A stretch of 58,242 bases of DNA from Lactiplantibacillus garii (GCF_003885105.1 NZ_QWZQ01000018.1:1-58242); one strand, 5' to 3'. Positions 48,257-57,877 are shown, counted from the first letter of the stretch. Made by a program: numbers and translations. The notes: generated by a model not told the origin, from the sequence alone.

Positions 48257-49309
48257 TTAGTCTTTCCGTTGCCGCCGTTTTTTAATAAAGAAAATCAGCC
48301 AAAGAATCAACAAGACAATAACCAACATTCCTAAGGCACCAAGACCAATCAACCACCAAATGCTGATTCCATTATTATCAACCGATTCCTTATTATACTT
48401 TTGAGCTGAAGTCGCTGTGATTGTAAAGTCTTTGTCAAAAGTCCATTGATGTTCCGTATTCTTTACCACCATGTGCAAATGATATTTACCAGCTTGTAAT
48501 TTAGTATCTCCTAACAACATTGGGTAGTTGTAACTGGTATTTGGTGCCATCTGAATTCCTTTACGAGTAGCTTTTTTAACTACTTTATCGCTATCCTTGC
48601 TTGTAATTGTCGATTTGGTCGTTAAATTTGGAATCATAACAGCCGTTGGATTCCGCAATTCTGCAATAATTCCTCGGTGATAGTTACTCATTCCTGCCTT
48701 GACACTTCCAAGCTTCATATTTGGTTGCGGTATTTTACCAGACGTGTATTTTAAGCCAATAACATAGGAATACTGACTCTTCATGTTCATAGCACCTTTA
48801 ACTGAACCGGTAACCTTATCATCAACTCGTTTAAAATACCATCCGCCCAAAATAACACCATTAACCTGCTCACTGGGCATTGAAATCTTGGCACTGATTG
48901 TCTTAGAACCATTGGCTGGAACGGTAACCGTTTTAGCACCAGTAAGCTTAGTAATATCACTTATTTTATATTTTAACGAGGGATCATAATTAGTTGTTGG
49001 CGAAACATACTCAATAGTACCATTTGTATTGGTATAAGCAGTATTAATACGAGTTTGAACTTTAATATCTTTGTTGCTACTGTTATAAATTACAGTTTGT
49101 AGCGTTTCCGTTTGCCCCTTTTTCATCTTCAAATCAAAAAATGAATTTTTTTTATTAATCTGATTCTTAGGAATTTTAGCCGCAACACTAAATCCAACGT
49201 TACTTTGAGTTGTTTGTGAACTTTTAGCGGCTTTGACAGGTAAACTAGCACTCATTCCTAATCCAAATAGTAGCCCCGTCACTACCCACTTCTTTAGCCA
49301 TTTCTGCAT
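48257..49309 (-). CDS. WxL-interacting protein with DUF916/DUF3324 domains and C-terminal anchor, operon 1
   Basis: 350 residues: signal peptide (1-28), DUF916 (GFSVAAKIPKNQI, SFFDLKMKKGQTETLQTVIYN), DUF3324 (LGGWYFKRVDDKVTGSVKGA, YHRGIIAELRNPTAVMIPNL), one membrane helix (about 318-342) and a very basic tail. Start at the ATG 49307-49309 with AAGGGAG upstream; the open frame to 49378 would run through the terminator hairpin at 49343. Paralogue of the gene at 43188 and, by codon composition, more AT-rich than its copy. Confidence 0.9.
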   Translation of the reverse strand: MQKWLKKWVVTGLLFGLGMSASLPVKAAKSSQTTQSNVGFSVAAKIPKNQINKKNSFFDLKMKKGQTETLQTVIYNSSNKDIKVQTRINTAYTNTNGTIEYVSPTTNYDPSLKYKISDITKLTGAKTVTVPANGSKTISAKISMPSEQVNGVILGGWYFKRVDDKVTGSVKGAMNMKSQYSYVIGLKYTSGKIPQPNMKLGSVKAGMSNYHRGIIAELRNPTAVMIPNLTTKSTITSKDSDKVVKKATRKGIQMAPNTSYNYPMLLGDTKLQAGKYHLHMVVKNTEHQWTFDKDFTITATSAQKYNKESVDNNGISIWWLIGLGALGMLVIVLLILWLIFFIKKRRQRKD

Positions 49310-49342
49310 ATGAGTAACGACTCCCTTCAAATGATATGTAAA

Positions 49343-49376
49343 GAAGATGCCCATCACCAAGGCAATGGCCATCTTC
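49343..49376 (-). terminator. Terminator between the WxL gene and the rest of operon 1
   Basis: Minus strand GAAGATGGCCAT / ATGGGCATCTTC hairpin followed by TTTACAT. It would make the first WxL gene a separate abundant transcript with partial read-through into the three genes behind. Confidence 0.7.
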
Positions 49377-49401
49377 AATTTAATTATACTACTATGGCTA
49401 A

Positions 49402-50181
49402 CTATTCAGCAGGAGTATCGCTAAGGCTCCAGTTTAACGTACCAGAGTATGTTTTAGCAGAAGCAGTGTTAGCAGCAACATTTAAGGTAATTGCAGCTGG
49501 ATCTAATGCGTCAACGGTCACCCCGGCACCAGTATCTTTAGCGGCGTTCAAAACAACATTTGAAGTTGTTCCAGTTGCACTACCACTACCAGCATCGATC
49601 GTTACATCGTTAGAAGTAACGGCACTAGTTTTGTCCGTGCCAGATCCACTAACGTCACCCTTTGGTAAAGTAATGGTTGCTCCCTTCAAATTTGCAATAT
49701 CCCCCGTACTAGTAACACTTAAAGCCCAGCCAGCATTCGTCCCGCGACCATCAGAAACTTCAAGGATAACCTTTGATCCGGAGTTTTTGCCATCACTGCC
49801 TAACTTGAACGTACCGTTAGTAGTCGCGCTATCCTTACCGACCGTACCTTTAGCATCGCTCGCACCATCAATTGCACCATTTGCGTTGTACTTATGATCA
49901 CTAATTAAATCAATTTCGTGAGTCCCGAAATCAATTGTGGTTGGCGCATAAGCTAAGGCCAATCCTGCACCAGGTTTCCCACCGTTTTCATCTGGTTCCG
50001 GATCCAAAGGTTGATTAGGATCAGTTGGATCAACTGGTTTAGTTGTGTCCGTGTTAGCTGTAAAAGTTACACCCGTACTAGTTGAACCAGCATCCGTATC
50101 CGCCGCATTCGCAACAACTGGTGCAACTGCCCCTAACAATAAAGCACTCGTCATTAATATACTACTTACCATTTTTTTCAT
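49402..50181 (-). CDS. WxL-domain cell-surface protein, operon 1
   Basis: 259 residues: signal peptide (1-27, ending ANA), an Asp/Pro linker (KPVDPTDPNQPLDPEPDENG), IDFGTHEIDL, and a WxL domain with GWALSV and the C-terminal LNWSLSDTP. It binds peptidoglycan non-covalently. GGGG lies about 13 bases before the ATG, further than usual. First gene of the complete four-gene WxL cluster with the promoter at 50230-50272. Confidence 0.92.
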   Translation of the reverse strand: MKKMVSSILMTSALLLGAVAPVVANAADTDAGSTSTGVTFTANTDTTKPVDPTDPNQPLDPEPDENGGKPGAGLALAYAPTTIDFGTHEIDLISDHKYNANGAIDGASDAKGTVGKDSATTNGTFKLGSDGKNSGSKVILEVSDGRGTNAGWALSVTSTGDIANLKGATITLPKGDVSGSGTDKTSAVTSNDVTIDAGSGSATGTTSNVVLNAAKDTGAGVTVDALDPAAITLNVAANTASAKTYSGTLNWSLSDTPAE

Positions 50182-50229
50182 AATAGAAGTACATCCCCTT
50201 TATTCACTTTGTCGACACTCAATCGTTTT

Positions 50230-50272
50230 GACTATGACTATAATTTAACACATTAATCTTTAATAGCAAGCG
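50230..50272 (-). promoter_or_regulatory. Conserved WxL promoter, operon 1
   Basis: TTGCTA (50264-50269), 16-base spacer with AAGATTAATGTG, TAAATT (50242-50247), then ATAGTCATAGTC, a direct repeat. Same element as at 45112-45154. Confidence 0.7.
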
Positions 50273-51010
50273 TTTATTACTTAGGTATACTAATGACAAG
50301 TTAAACAAAGTGCATAGCATCAACAATTACAGGCTTAAAAAATATTTTTAAATTTATTTAACAAATATTCATATTTTCGTCATAAATAGCTTTTTATGTA
50401 AAATCAGCCTTAGTTAAAATCCAACCACTAATCCTAGAATCGTTGATAAAGAGGGGGTTCAGAATATATACCAATCTGACAGACACAGTTTATCCGAACT
50501 GAATAAGTGTATATTTTTAATGATATTTGTATGTAAAATCTTCATATTATGTTTCGTTATAAAAATATAAATATAATAATAATTACTTTTAAATTATGCT
50601 AATTCAGTCACCCTTCCCGCTTTTCCAAATAACACTCCTTTAATATTAAAATTACGTCAATGTTTACATCTGGAAAACATTGGTTACTGATATTACGTTT
50701 ACTTATAATCCCATCTTTAAACGCTCCGCCCCGGACACGGAGGCCTCAAGTCCTCATTTTGCCCCCTAACTTTACTAATTTGGTTATTAATCCATATACA
50801 TTCAATAATCATCACCGATTTGCTTTAAAAATGAAAATTCAGTTATCACTTTCATACTAAGTATTTTCGTGTTCAATCCTGGTATAACAACGTTTATACA
50901 GTTTAGATTATTAAGATGTCAAGTTTAGGGACAGCTAAAAAACATTTTACTTTTCATAATCTTATGTTACATTGTTATAGGCTTAAGAGTTAAGAAAGGT
51001 GGAGTTTAAG
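50273..51010. other. 740-bp AT-rich gene-free region between WxL operon 1 and mntH
   Basis: Much more AT-rich than the rest of the window. One GC-rich island (50720-50765, with the palindrome GGAGGCCTC) stands out. Frames of 60-70 codons lack ribosome sites and I do not call them. The mntH promoter must lie in the last 100 bases (candidate TACATT at about 50971), but I cannot define it or a manganese-repressor site with confidence. Confidence 0.5.
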
Positions 51011-52606
51011 TTGAACTCAAGCAAAAATGGGGAAACGACGCAACGTAAGCATAAGCTAATCGAATATGCGAACGGGCCGTCGTTAGAAGAGATTAACGGT
51101 ACGGTTGAAGTTCCTAAGGGACAGGGCTTCATGAAAACTTTGTTTGCCTATTCCGGTCCCGGTGCGTTAGTCGCCGTCGGGTACATGGATCCGGGGAACT
51201 GGTCAACGTCGATCACCGGAGGGCAAAACTTCCAGTACTTACTAATGTCTGTTATCTTAATGTCAAGTTTGATCGCGATGTTGCTTCAATACATGGCAGC
51301 TAAACTTGGCATCGTGAGTCAGATGGATTTAGCGCAAGCCATTCGGGCCCGGACTAGTAAGGGACTCGGCATTGTTTTATGGATCTTAACGGAGTTAGCT
51401 ATCATGGCAACCGACATCGCCGAAGTTATTGGGGCGGCGATTGCGTTGTACCTGTTGTTCCACATTCCGTTAGTCATTGCGGTGTTTATTACCGTCTTTG
51501 ACGTGTTGGTATTGTTATTATTAACTAAAATTGGTTTTCGCAAAATCGAAGCCATCGTGGTTTGTTTAATTTTAGTCATTCTATTCGTCTTCGTGTACCA
51601 AGTAGCGCTTTCCAATCCCGACTGGGGTGGCGTCGTGCGCGGCCTCGTTCCAAGTGCTGCCACCTTCTCAACGGACCACCCGGTTGGCGGCATGACCGCC
51701 CTCTCCGGTTCACTGGGAATTATCGGGGCGACCGTGATGCCGCATAACCTGTACCTTCATTCGGCTATTTCGCAAACACGTAAAATTGACCACAACGACG
51801 AAGAAGACGTCGCCCGTACGGTGAAATTCACCGCTTGGGATTCAAACATTCAGTTGACGTTCGCTTTCTTTGTCAACGCGTTGCTGCTCATCATGGGCGT
51901 GGCCGTCTTTAAAACCGGCGCCGTCAAGGACCCGTCCTTCTTCGGGCTGTTTCAAGCCTTATCCGATACGTCAACATTAAGTAACCCGCTGTTGATCGAA
52001 GTCGCTAAGTCCGGAATCTTATCGATCCTGTTTGCCGTGGCGTTACTCGCTTCCGGTCAAAACTCGACCATCACCGGGACTTTAACTGGTCAAGTGATCA
52101 TGGAAGGGTTCGTCCACATGCGGATGCCGCTCTGGATTCGGCGGTTGATCACCCGGTTGATCTCCGTGATTCCAGTACTACTGTGCGTGTTATTCACCAG
52201 TGGCAAAACGACCATTCAGGAACACGCCGCGTTAAACGATCTAATGAACAATTCCCAAGTGTTCTTGGCGTTCGCCCTTCCATTCTCAATGTTGCCATTA
52301 CTAATGATGACTAACAGTGAAGTTGAAATGGGGAAACGTTTCAAGAACAGCCTCTGGGTCAACGTTTTAGGCTGGGTCTCCGTCATTGGTTTGACCTATC
52401 TAAACATGATTGGGTTACCCGACCAGATCCAAGCCTTCTTCGGGGACAACCCGACGGCCGGTCAGGTGCAACTCGCTAACCTGATCGCCTACGTGCTAAT
52501 TGCCGGGGTCCTCTCGTTACTTGCTTGGACTACCTACGACCTTTACCGTGGTAACAAACGTTACGCCGCTAAGGTTCAAGCACACTTAGAAGCAACTGAA
52601 GATTAA
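51011..52606 (+). CDS. mntH: Nramp family manganese/iron transporter
   Basis: A 531-residue proton-coupled Mn(II) importer with eleven or more membrane helices. The TM1 metal site is YMDPGNW and the TM6 site MPHNLYLHS, both intact. Start: TTG at 51011, six bases after AGGTGGAG; a GTG at 50999 is part of that ribosome site. Lactiplantibacilli accumulate millimolar Mn as an antioxidant and carry several mntH copies; this is one. It is monocistronic with its own terminator. Confidence 0.95.
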   Translation: MNSSKNGETTQRKHKLIEYANGPSLEEINGTVEVPKGQGFMKTLFAYSGPGALVAVGYMDPGNWSTSITGGQNFQYLLMSVILMSSLIAMLLQYMAAKLGIVSQMDLAQAIRARTSKGLGIVLWILTELAIMATDIAEVIGAAIALYLLFHIPLVIAVFITVFDVLVLLLLTKIGFRKIEAIVVCLILVILFVFVYQVALSNPDWGGVVRGLVPSAATFSTDHPVGGMTALSGSLGIIGATVMPHNLYLHSAISQTRKIDHNDEEDVARTVKFTAWDSNIQLTFAFFVNALLLIMGVAVFKTGAVKDPSFFGLFQALSDTSTLSNPLLIEVAKSGILSILFAVALLASGQNSTITGTLTGQVIMEGFVHMRMPLWIRRLITRLISVIPVLLCVLFTSGKTTIQEHAALNDLMNNSQVFLAFALPFSMLPLLMMTNSEVEMGKRFKNSLWVNVLGWVSVIGLTYLNMIGLPDQIQAFFGDNPTAGQVQLANLIAYVLIAGVLSLLAWTTYDLYRGNKRYAAKVQAHLEATED

Positions 52607-52611
52607 CACTG

Positions 52612-52648
52612 AAAAAAACGGCATCCCATTACGGAGTGCCGTTTTTTG
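52612..52648 (+). terminator. Bidirectional terminator between mntH and the liv operon
   Basis: AAAAAACGGCA / TGCCGTTTTTT, with a 15-base loop. Confidence 0.88.
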
Positions 52649-52683
52649 TCATAATTTCGCATAATTACTTCTATATAGTAGGA

Positions 52684-53313
52684 TTAAATTGCCTGAATCT
52701 CAAATCCGGCCGCCGTTAATACTTGATTAACCGTGTTGACCTGATCACTAGCTACGTGGATTTCAATCACTTTGGTCGTCTGGTGGTTTACGACCATCAA
52801 CGTTTGAATACTGAGATCGTGGGCCGCCAAGACTTGCCCAATCTTAAAGATCACCCCCACGTGGTCGTGGTGAACGACGACCCGCGTTACCACGCCGGGT
52901 TCACCGTAGTCGCTGATGTTTAAAAATGCGTCGAGGATGTCATTATTGGTAATAATCCCCACGACCTGCTCCCCGTCCATGACCGGGAGCACGCCGATTT
53001 GATGCTTGCGCATCGCGTAGATGGCGTCTTCCAGCTGGGCGTTAGCCGCCACCGTCTGCACGTTGGTCTCCATGATCTGATCAACGGTCGTCTTCGTTAA
53101 CAAATAGTTCGTTTCGTATACCGATAAACTCGTCGCCGGCGACGGTAACGCCCGCTCAACAATGCCGTGGGTAATCAGCCCAACCATCCGGTTATTATCC
53201 ATCACCGGTAAACGGTGAATATCGTTTGTTCGCATTAACTCGACCGCCACGCTGACGGTCGTTTCCGGACGAACCACGACAAGCTGGTCCGTCATGTAAT
53301 CTGCCACACTCAT
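52684..53313 (-). CDS. CBS-pair and ACT domain protein of the liv operon (AcuB-like)
   Basis: 209 residues: two CBS motifs (about 1-60 and 78-130; DYMTDQLVVVRPETTVSVA, IMETNVQTVAANAQLEDAI), then an ACT-like domain (about 140-205). CBS pairs bind adenine nucleotides and ACT domains bind amino acids, so it may sense branched-chain amino acids and energy state and control the transporter or its expression. The ATG follows the livF stop after three bases (TAA AGG ATG). Last gene of the operon. Confidence 0.85.
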   Translation of the reverse strand: MSVADYMTDQLVVVRPETTVSVAVELMRTNDIHRLPVMDNNRMVGLITHGIVERALPSPATSLSVYETNYLLTKTTVDQIMETNVQTVAANAQLEDAIYAMRKHQIGVLPVMDGEQVVGIITNNDILDAFLNISDYGEPGVVTRVVVHHDHVGVIFKIGQVLAAHDLSIQTLMVVNHQTTKVIEIHVASDQVNTVNQVLTAAGFEIQAI

Positions 53314-53316
53314 CCT

Positions 53317-54021
53317 TTAACCCCCTAAATAAGCCTTTTGAACGTCCGGATTGGCCAGTAATTCTGCCCCGGTCCCGCTCAACTTGACCTGACCGCTCGC
53401 CAAAACGTAGCCCCGGTCAGCAATCTTTAACGCCTGCTTGGCATTTTGTTCAATCAACAAAACGGTGGTGCCCGCCTGGTTGATTGCTTGAATAATGTCA
53501 AAAATCTCGTTGATAAAAATTGGCGCCAGGCCCATCGACGGCTCGTCTAATAACATTAACTTGGGGTGCGCCATTAGTGCCCGCCCCATTGCCAGCATCT
53601 GCTGTTCACCACCGGACAAAGTCGCCGCGTCCTGGTGGCGTCGCTTTTTTAGAATTGGAAAGTAGTTGTAAACCGTTTGGTAAGTTTGGGCTAACTGTGC
53701 GCGGTCCCGTCGTAAAAAGGCCCCCATTTGTAAGTTTTCCTGCACCGAGAGTCCCGGGAAAATGTGGCGGCCCTCCGGTACCTGGGAAATGCCGGCCCGG
53801 ACGATCTTGGGCGCCGCCGTTTTCTGAATCGGGTGGTCTAAGTAGGTAATGCTGCCACTAGTTGACCGCATCAATCCGGAAATGGCGTGAAGCAGCGTTG
53901 ACTTGCCCGCCCCGTTGGCGCCAATCAGGGTCACGATCTCCCCCTGCTCAACGTCAAAACTGACTTTTTTCACGGCCTGAATGGCCCCATAGTTAACTAC
54001 TAAGTCCTTCACTTTCAACAA
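53317..54021 (-). CDS. livF: Branched-chain amino acid ABC transporter, ATPase LivF
   Basis: 234 residues: Walker A GANGAGKST, signature LSGGEQQM, Walker B LMLLDEPSMGLAP and the LivF ending of the type AYLGG. Translation starts at a TTG (54019-54021) nine bases after GGAGG; the livG stop is two bases upstream. Confidence 0.93.
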   Translation of the reverse strand: MLKVKDLVVNYGAIQAVKKVSFDVEQGEIVTLIGANGAGKSTLLHAISGLMRSTSGSITYLDHPIQKTAAPKIVRAGISQVPEGRHIFPGLSVQENLQMGAFLRRDRAQLAQTYQTVYNYFPILKKRRHQDAATLSGGEQQMLAMGRALMAHPKLMLLDEPSMGLAPIFINEIFDIIQAINQAGTTVLLIEQNAKQALKIADRGYVLASGQVKLSGTGAELLANPDVQKAYLGG

Positions 54022-54023
54022 AA

Positions 54024-54806
54024 CTACTCACCTCCGAGGTAGGCCTTAATGACGGCCGGATTTTTCTGAATTTCTTGGGGCGTGCCGGTGGCTAACAAGG
54101 CCCCGTGTTCCAATACGTATAACCGTTCAACCACGTTCATTACCAATGACATATCGTGTTCGATCAGCACGATCGTAATGTGAAATTCGCGTTGGATCTT
54201 GCGGATCAAACGGGTCAAATCGGCGGTTTCTTCGGGGTTCATCCCGGCCGCTGGTTCGTCTAAAAATAAGAGTTTCGGCTTCGTCGCCAGCGCCCGAACA
54301 ATCTCGAGGCGGCGTTGAATCCCGTACGGCAAACTCTTAGCCGGTAAATCGGCGACGGCCGTTAAATCGAAGATGGCGAGGAGTTCTTGGGCTGCCTTGG
54401 TCATGGCCGCTTCCGTCTGGTAATACTTGGGCAACCGCAAAATACTCGTTAAGAAACCTTCGTGGTAGTGGTTCGTCATCGCAATACGGACGTTGTCCAA
54501 AACGCTGAGTTCCTTAAACAGGCGAATATTTTGAAAAGTGCGCGAAATCCCAATTTTGGCGATTTGGGCCGGTTGTTTGCCGTTTAACGGTTGCACCCCG
54601 TGGTCGGTGTAAAAACTAATCGTCCCGGAACTGACCGGCGTTTCACCCGTCAGTAAGTTAAATAACGTCGTTTTACCCGCGCCGTTGGGACCAATTAAAC
54701 CAATCAGCTCGTTTTGGTCGAAGTGGACCGAAACGTTGGCCACGGCGGTCAAACCGCCAAAATTTTTCACTAGCGCTTGTGCTTCCAGCAACGGACTGTT
54801 ACTCAT
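54024..54806 (-). CDS. livG: Branched-chain amino acid ABC transporter, ATPase LivG
   Basis: 260 residues with Walker A GPNGAGKTT, the LivG-type insert ISRTFQNIRLFKELSVLDNV, Walker B LLFLDEPAAGMNPEE and VLIEHDMSLVMNV. Its ATG overlaps the livM stop by eight bases; GGGGGTGG lies upstream. Confidence 0.93.
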   Translation of the reverse strand: MSNSPLLEAQALVKNFGGLTAVANVSVHFDQNELIGLIGPNGAGKTTLFNLLTGETPVSSGTISFYTDHGVQPLNGKQPAQIAKIGISRTFQNIRLFKELSVLDNVRIAMTNHYHEGFLTSILRLPKYYQTEAAMTKAAQELLAIFDLTAVADLPAKSLPYGIQRRLEIVRALATKPKLLFLDEPAAGMNPEETADLTRLIRKIQREFHITIVLIEHDMSLVMNVVERLYVLEHGALLATGTPQEIQKNPAVIKAYLGGE

Positions 54807-55758
54807 GTTCGGCCACCCCCTTTACTTTACGGTTAAAGAGCCGTTTAAATGAAAATTCCCACGAGCCGAGTAAGCCGGCCGGTTTAAAAATCATAATCAG
54901 AATGAGGGCCAGGGAGTAAATAATCATCCGCACGGTCCCAAAGTTTTGCAAGATCGTATCCAACGCGCCTAAGACAAGGGCGGCCACGAAGGTCCCGGTA
55001 ACACTGCCGACCCCACCCAGCACGACGATGATCAAAATGGCAATCGACGCCATGATGTTAAAGTCACCGGGAGCGATTGTTTGAATGTAAGCGGCGTGTA
55101 GGGAGCCCCCAATTGCGGCGGTGGCGGCGCCAAAAATGAAGGCCGCGAGTTTCCACCGGGTGGTGTTGATACCCATCGCCCCGGCGGCAATCTCGTCTTC
55201 GCGGACCGCCATCACGGCCCGACCGCCACGACTATGAATGAAGTTGACCGTGACGATCGTCGTCAAGCACATTAGCACGTAGACCGTGACCCACGACGCC
55301 AGCGCCGGAATGTTAAACAGGCCGGCCGCCCCGTTCGTAATTTTTAAATTATTGATCAGGATCCGAATAATTTCGGCGGCACCCATCGTGGCAATCGCCA
55401 AGTAATCACCGCGTAAGCGCAACGTGGGGATTCCCACGATGACGGCGGCGATCACGGCAATCACCATCCCGACCACCATCGAGAGGTAAAAGCCGGCGGG
55501 GGTGGCCATCGTTTGGGTCATGATCCCGGTCGCGTAGGCGCCGATGGCCATGAAGCCGGCGTGCCCGAGTGAAAACTGCCCGGCAAAGCCAATGATCAAA
55601 TTTAAACCAACTGCCAAAATGACATTAATGCCAATCGTCACCAACATGTTTTCGATGAAAGTGTTGATCAACCCGGCAAACTCACAGGCATCGATCACCA
55701 CGAAGCCGAGTACCATGACGCCCAACCAGGCGAGGTTACTTTTTAAATTTGCTTTCAT
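54799..55758 (-). CDS. livM: Branched-chain amino acid ABC transporter, permease LivM
   Basis: 319 residues with about nine membrane helices; family segments GLNLIIGFAGQFSLGHAGFMAIGAY (within it), RLRGDYLAIATMGAAEI, AVREDEIAAGAMGI and VLGGVGSVTGT are clear. AGGAGG precedes the ATG. Pairs with LivH to form the channel. Confidence 0.93.
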   Translation of the reverse strand: MKANLKSNLAWLGVMVLGFVVIDACEFAGLINTFIENMLVTIGINVILAVGLNLIIGFAGQFSLGHAGFMAIGAYATGIMTQTMATPAGFYLSMVVGMVIAVIAAVIVGIPTLRLRGDYLAIATMGAAEIIRILINNLKITNGAAGLFNIPALASWVTVYVLMCLTTIVTVNFIHSRGGRAVMAVREDEIAAGAMGINTTRWKLAAFIFGAATAAIGGSLHAAYIQTIAPGDFNIMASIAILIIVVLGGVGSVTGTFVAALVLGALDTILQNFGTVRMIIYSLALILIMIFKPAGLLGSWEFSFKRLFNRKVKGVAEHE

Positions 55759-55770
55759 TTTAATAACCTC

Positions 55771-56649
55771 CTAGACCTTTTCCTTAACGTTTTTACCAAA
55801 GATTCCGGCTGGTAATACTAGCAGAATCACGATCAACACGAAGTAAACGACCGCATCCTTGTACGCCGACAACCCGACGGCCTGCACGGCGGTTTCGAGG
55901 ATCCCAATAATGAAGCCGCCAACCGAAGCACCGGGAACCGACCCAATCCCCCCGATAACGGCGGCCACGAAGGCCTTGATCCCGGGTGTCATCCCCATCA
56001 ACGGGTCGATCGAGTTGTAGTACAACCCGATCAATACGCCGGCCGCGCCGGCCATGGCGGACCCGAGGGCGAAGGTGAATGAAATGGTATGGTTCAAGTT
56101 GATTCCAACTAATTGCGCGGCTTCCGGATCCACGGAAACGGCCCGCATCGCCTTGCCCATCTTCGTTTTTTTAATAATAACTTCCAGTAAGACCATCAAT
56201 AGGCACGCGGTCCCCAAAATTAGAATCTGAACGTTGGAGATTCGCAGCCCGAGCCAGTGGTACGTCACAACTTGTATGGCCTGTGGAAAGCTGCGGGCGT
56301 TGGCCCCCACCAAGTACGACATCCCGTTTTCCAGTAAAAACGAGACCCCGATGGCGGTGATCAGCGCGGTGATCCGGGCCGAATGCCGTAACGGCCGGTA
56401 CGCAAAGTACTCAATGACGACCCCGATCACGGCACAGACCAGCATGGCGGAAAGTAACGCTAAGATAAAGTTAAAATGAAAGTAATTGATACTGTAATAG
56501 CCCCAGAAGGCCCCGAGCATGTAAATATCGCCGTGCGCGAAGTTGATCAGCTTGATAATGCCGTAGACCATGGTGTATCCCAGTGCAAGCAACGCGTAGA
56601 TGCTGCCCAGGGAAAGGCCGTTTATTAATTGTTGTCCAAATGTCTGCAT
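55771..56649 (-). CDS. livH: Branched-chain amino acid ABC transporter, permease LivH
   Basis: 292 residues with about eight membrane helices; INGLSLGSIYALLALGYTMVYG, INFAHGDIYMLGAF and GGIGSVPGASVGG are typical. The ATG at 56647-56649 has GGAGGG seven bases upstream; the frame is open to 56679 but without a ribosome site. It follows livJ after 31 bases. Confidence 0.93.
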   Translation of the reverse strand: MQTFGQQLINGLSLGSIYALLALGYTMVYGIIKLINFAHGDIYMLGAFWGYYSINYFHFNFILALLSAMLVCAVIGVVIEYFAYRPLRHSARITALITAIGVSFLLENGMSYLVGANARSFPQAIQVVTYHWLGLRISNVQILILGTACLLMVLLEVIIKKTKMGKAMRAVSVDPEAAQLVGINLNHTISFTFALGSAMAGAAGVLIGLYYNSIDPLMGMTPGIKAFVAAVIGGIGSVPGASVGGFIIGILETAVQAVGLSAYKDAVVYFVLIVILLVLPAGIFGKNVKEKV

Positions 56650-56680
56650 AGGTGCCCTCCAATAATTAACCTGACTCAAC

Positions 56681-57877
56681 CTAGTTAACGTTATAAGTGT
56701 TTGAAACGCTCCCGTTAGTCAATTGTTCGATTGAAATCGTCTTTTCAGCGTTATGCTTTTTGTCGATCGTGATCGTCCCAGTCGTCCCTTGGAAATTCTT
56801 CAAGCTAGCCAGCCCGTCCGCAATTTTAACCGAATTAGCCGAGCCTTCCTTTTCGATGGCGGTCTTGATCATGTAGACCGAATCATAGGCCAAAGCGGAG
56901 AAGGTTGGTGCGGTCGTGCCGTACTTCGCCTTAAAGGCCGTCATGAATTTGGAAGCAACTTGGTTGCTAGCGGCGGCCTTCGTGGAAAACGGTGTCGTGT
57001 AATAAACCTTGTTGGCGTTGGCTTTACCCGCAATTTGGGCCAACTTAGCATCCGCCATCCCGTCACTCCCAACGATTGGGACCTTGATCCCGGCTTGGCG
57101 GGCCTGCTTGACGATCAACCCAATTTCGGAGTAGTAACCCGGCGCGTAAATGGCGTCGATTTTTTTATGCTTCAACGCGGTCAAAATGGCGTTAAAGTCC
57201 TTATCACCCTCTTGGAACGTTTGGCTGCTAACGACCGTCCCGGTGTAGGCTTTTTTAAACGCCTTGGTTAAGCCCGTCCCGTAATCACTGGAGTTATCGG
57301 TCAAGATTGCCACCCGCTTGGCCTTTAACGTCTTGGTGGTGAACTTCGCAGCGGATGATCCTTGGAAATTATTCTGGTAGCACGCGCGGAAAACGTACTT
57401 TTGGACCGCGCCGCTCTTTTGCAGCGTGTAGTCCGGATCGGTGGCCGACGGGCTAACGGACGGTACGGCGGCCTTAGTCATGTTTGGAATGGCGGCCGTC
57501 CCGGCGTTAGTTGTTGCGGGACCAACCACGGCGACCACCTTATCGTTATTGACAAGTTGGGCGGCGACCGACGCGGCGGTCGTGTTAGCCGTCTTATTAT
57601 CGCGAATCACCAACTGAACCTTCTTTTTCGTTTTACCGACCTTGATACCACCATTTTTGTTAATTTGATTAACGGCTAATTGAATCCCCTGTTTCTGCTG
57701 TTCCCCGTAACCAGCCGCCGAACCAGAGAGTTCCATGTTGACCCCGATTTTGATCGTCTTGCCGGGATTATTCCCCTGATTAGAACTGGATTTAGCGGAC
57801 GTGCACCCCGCAAGTGTGAGGGCCATCGCACCCAAAGCCGCAACCTTCATCGTTTGTTTTTCCCAATTTTTAAACAT
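56681..57877 (-). CDS. livJ: Branched-chain amino acid-binding lipoprotein LivJ/LivK
   Basis: 398 residues: lipobox LTLAGCTS (Cys about 24), then a type I periplasmic-binding fold of the leucine/isoleucine/valine-binding family (IKIGVNMELSGSAAGYGEQQKQGIQLAVNQIN in family style, GPATTNAGTAAIPNM, SDYGTGL, GSDGMADAKL). It feeds LivHMGF. First structural gene of the operon, behind the leader ORF and attenuator at 57949-58149. AAAGTGGG precedes the ATG. Confidence 0.92.
   Translation of the reverse strand: MFKNWEKQTMKVAALGAMALTLAGCTSAKSSSNQGNNPGKTIKIGVNMELSGSAAGYGEQQKQGIQLAVNQINKNGGIKVGKTKKKVQLVIRDNKTANTTAASVAAQLVNNDKVVAVVGPATTNAGTAAIPNMTKAAVPSVSPSATDPDYTLQKSGAVQKYVFRACYQNNFQGSSAAKFTTKTLKAKRVAILTDNSSDYGTGLTKAFKKAYTGTVVSSQTFQEGDKDFNAILTALKHKKIDAIYAPGYYSEIGLIVKQARQAGIKVPIVGSDGMADAKLAQIAGKANANKVYYTTPFSTKAAASNQVASKFMTAFKAKYGTTAPTFSALAYDSVYMIKTAIEKEGSANSVKIADGLASLKNFQGTTGTITIDKKHNAEKTISIEQLTNGSVSNTYNVN

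Noticed and set aside
50660-50860. 66-codon plus-strand frame in the AT-rich region
   Set aside because: No ribosome site and no coherent composition; likely chance.
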